Below are positions 63,241 to 64,000 of a stretch of DNA of 64,000 nucleotides, in pieces. The DNA comes from Hypomesus transpacificus. Lineage: Eukaryota; Chordata; Actinopteri; Osmeriformes; Osmeridae. How positions within the stretch are numbered: the first letter of the stretch is position 1; each line of letters opens with the position of its first letter. The position numbers and the translations under genes were made by a program. Below the pieces are notes generated by a model, which was not told the origin of the DNA, ran no database searches, and was given only the letters and a program-made list of their open reading frames with translations. The stretch lies in NCBI RefSeq assembly GCF_021917145.1, contig NC_061078.1, forward strand, positions 9,747,604-9,811,603, written 5' to 3'.

Positions 63241-63440
63241 GGGTGCGTTTCCCGAAAGCATCGTAAGCCTAAGTTGATCGTAGAGTCCATCGTACGATGG
63301 ATCTTAGTTGTACGGGCCGTTTCCAGAAACCATCGTAGCTAAAGAGGCACTTGAAAATCGTCGTAGATCAACGAGAGCTCCAGACCAGTCGTAGATCGCT
63401 AAGTGCATCGTAGCACAGAGACTCAGTGGAGACACGCGTA
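63241..63440. mobile_element. Palindrome-rich repeat, possibly a DNA transposon end
   Basis: GGTGCGTTTCCCGAAAGCAT followed by several CATCGTA / TACGATG words, including TCCATCGTACGATGGA (63287-63302), looks like the subterminal region of a fish DNA transposon. The window ends before any opposite end can be seen, so superfamily is unassigned. Confidence 0.35.
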
Positions 63441-63789
63441 GGCCGACCATGAAAACTACATTAAACTCATGCTGAAAGTTAATTCCGATGGAAAATAAGA
63501 TTTTTTTGGTCCTCTTTTTACACCAGTTACGCTGGAACTGGGATATTTGAACCATACAAGTTTAACTGCCGAAAAAATATCAGAATCCGGTTTATCCTCA
63601 AGTAAATTTAGGTTACACAAAATAATTTGATTTAGTGGGTTTGGCGCATGCAATGAAGGTATTTAAAAAACAAATGTCAGTCTTATTCAAAATACTATAA
63701 CATTGAAATATGGCTGTTGTAATGTGCAATAGAAACTAGAAATGCATTAACGTAACGCTTTTACGAGTACAATAACACAACAACAATCG

Positions 63790-63960
63790 AACATTGAAGA
63801 TGTTTATTAGAATTATAGGGCTGGTAGCACGCCAAGCCCGGTGGATGAAGAGGCTGGTGGCAGAGCCGAGCCTGATGTTAGGAGATGGTGGCGCCCAGGA
63901 AATGGAAAGACTCCACAGGGTTGAAGTCACACAGGGTGAAGGGGCTGGGAGGGAGTGAAA
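63790..63960 (-). mobile_element. LINE reverse transcriptase fragment
   Basis: The minus strand can be read as NPVESFHFLGATIS, a block typical of non-LTR reverse transcriptases just past the catalytic motif (compare FKFLGVNISNDLTW in the LINE at 1083-2045). Short and without intact frame. Confidence 0.4.
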
Positions 63961-64000
63961 ACTCGTACGAAAATCATAAAAGCCATTGAAGATAGCCTAA

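Overview
The window is vertebrate nuclear DNA, almost certainly from a teleost fish. The evidence is small-intron vertebrate gene models, fish-type tRNA-derived SINEs with the tail sense GAGCGTCTGCTAAATG, an L2/CR1-like LINE and a non-autonomous hAT transposon. The SINE type is one I associate with smelt-like fish (Osmeriformes), but that is only a weak guess. No CRISPR, operon, rRNA, canonical tRNA gene or viral element was seen.

Gene layout, left to right: repeat-rich stretch (1-6.6 kb); gabarapl2 (+, 6.7-8.4 kb); a head-to-head pair of nearly identical CC chemokine genes on the arms of a 1.5 kb inverted repeat (10.4-14.5 kb); matcap1/kiaa0895l, a tubulin tyrosine carboxypeptidase (+, 15.6-18.4 kb); csnk2a2, casein kinase 2 alpha prime (-, 21.4-25.0 kb); znf319, a single-coding-exon C2H2 zinc-finger gene (-, 28.3-30.0 kb); jph3, junctophilin 3 (-, 34.2-41.7 kb), with a 16-unit, 10-residue His-rich repeat in its divergent region; psmd13, proteasome lid subunit Rpn9 (-, 45.1-48.8 kb); sirt3, mitochondrial deacetylase (+, about 50.0-51.7 kb), head to head with psmd13 as in mammals; drd4, dopamine receptor D4 (-, 54.3-61.2 kb); then repeats to the end. 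Exons were joined by hand from homology to remembered family sequences plus GT/AG sites. Reading frames close across all joins, and the totals are 117, 109, 109, 539, about 325, 594-599, 884, 378 and 402 residues (sirt3 incomplete at its 5' end).

The left genes (gabarapl2, matcap1, csnk2a2, znf319, jph3) and the chemokines match human chromosome 16q, where CCL17, CCL22 and CX3CL1 lie. The right genes (psmd13, sirt3, drd4) match human 11p15.5. The jph3-psmd13 interval is therefore a junction between two ancestral blocks. The genes do not form one pathway. The psmd13/sirt3 pair probably shares a bidirectional CpG-type promoter with a ZNF143-like motif.

The observations most worth following up are the in-frame His-rich decapeptide array in jph3, the chemokine palindrome (five amino-acid changes against two silent ones, all five at the N-terminal end, with a SINE that entered only one arm), the missing or unusual C-terminal tail of csnk2a2, and microsatellites or homopolymers used as splice-acceptor tracts in sirt3, drd4 and jph3.
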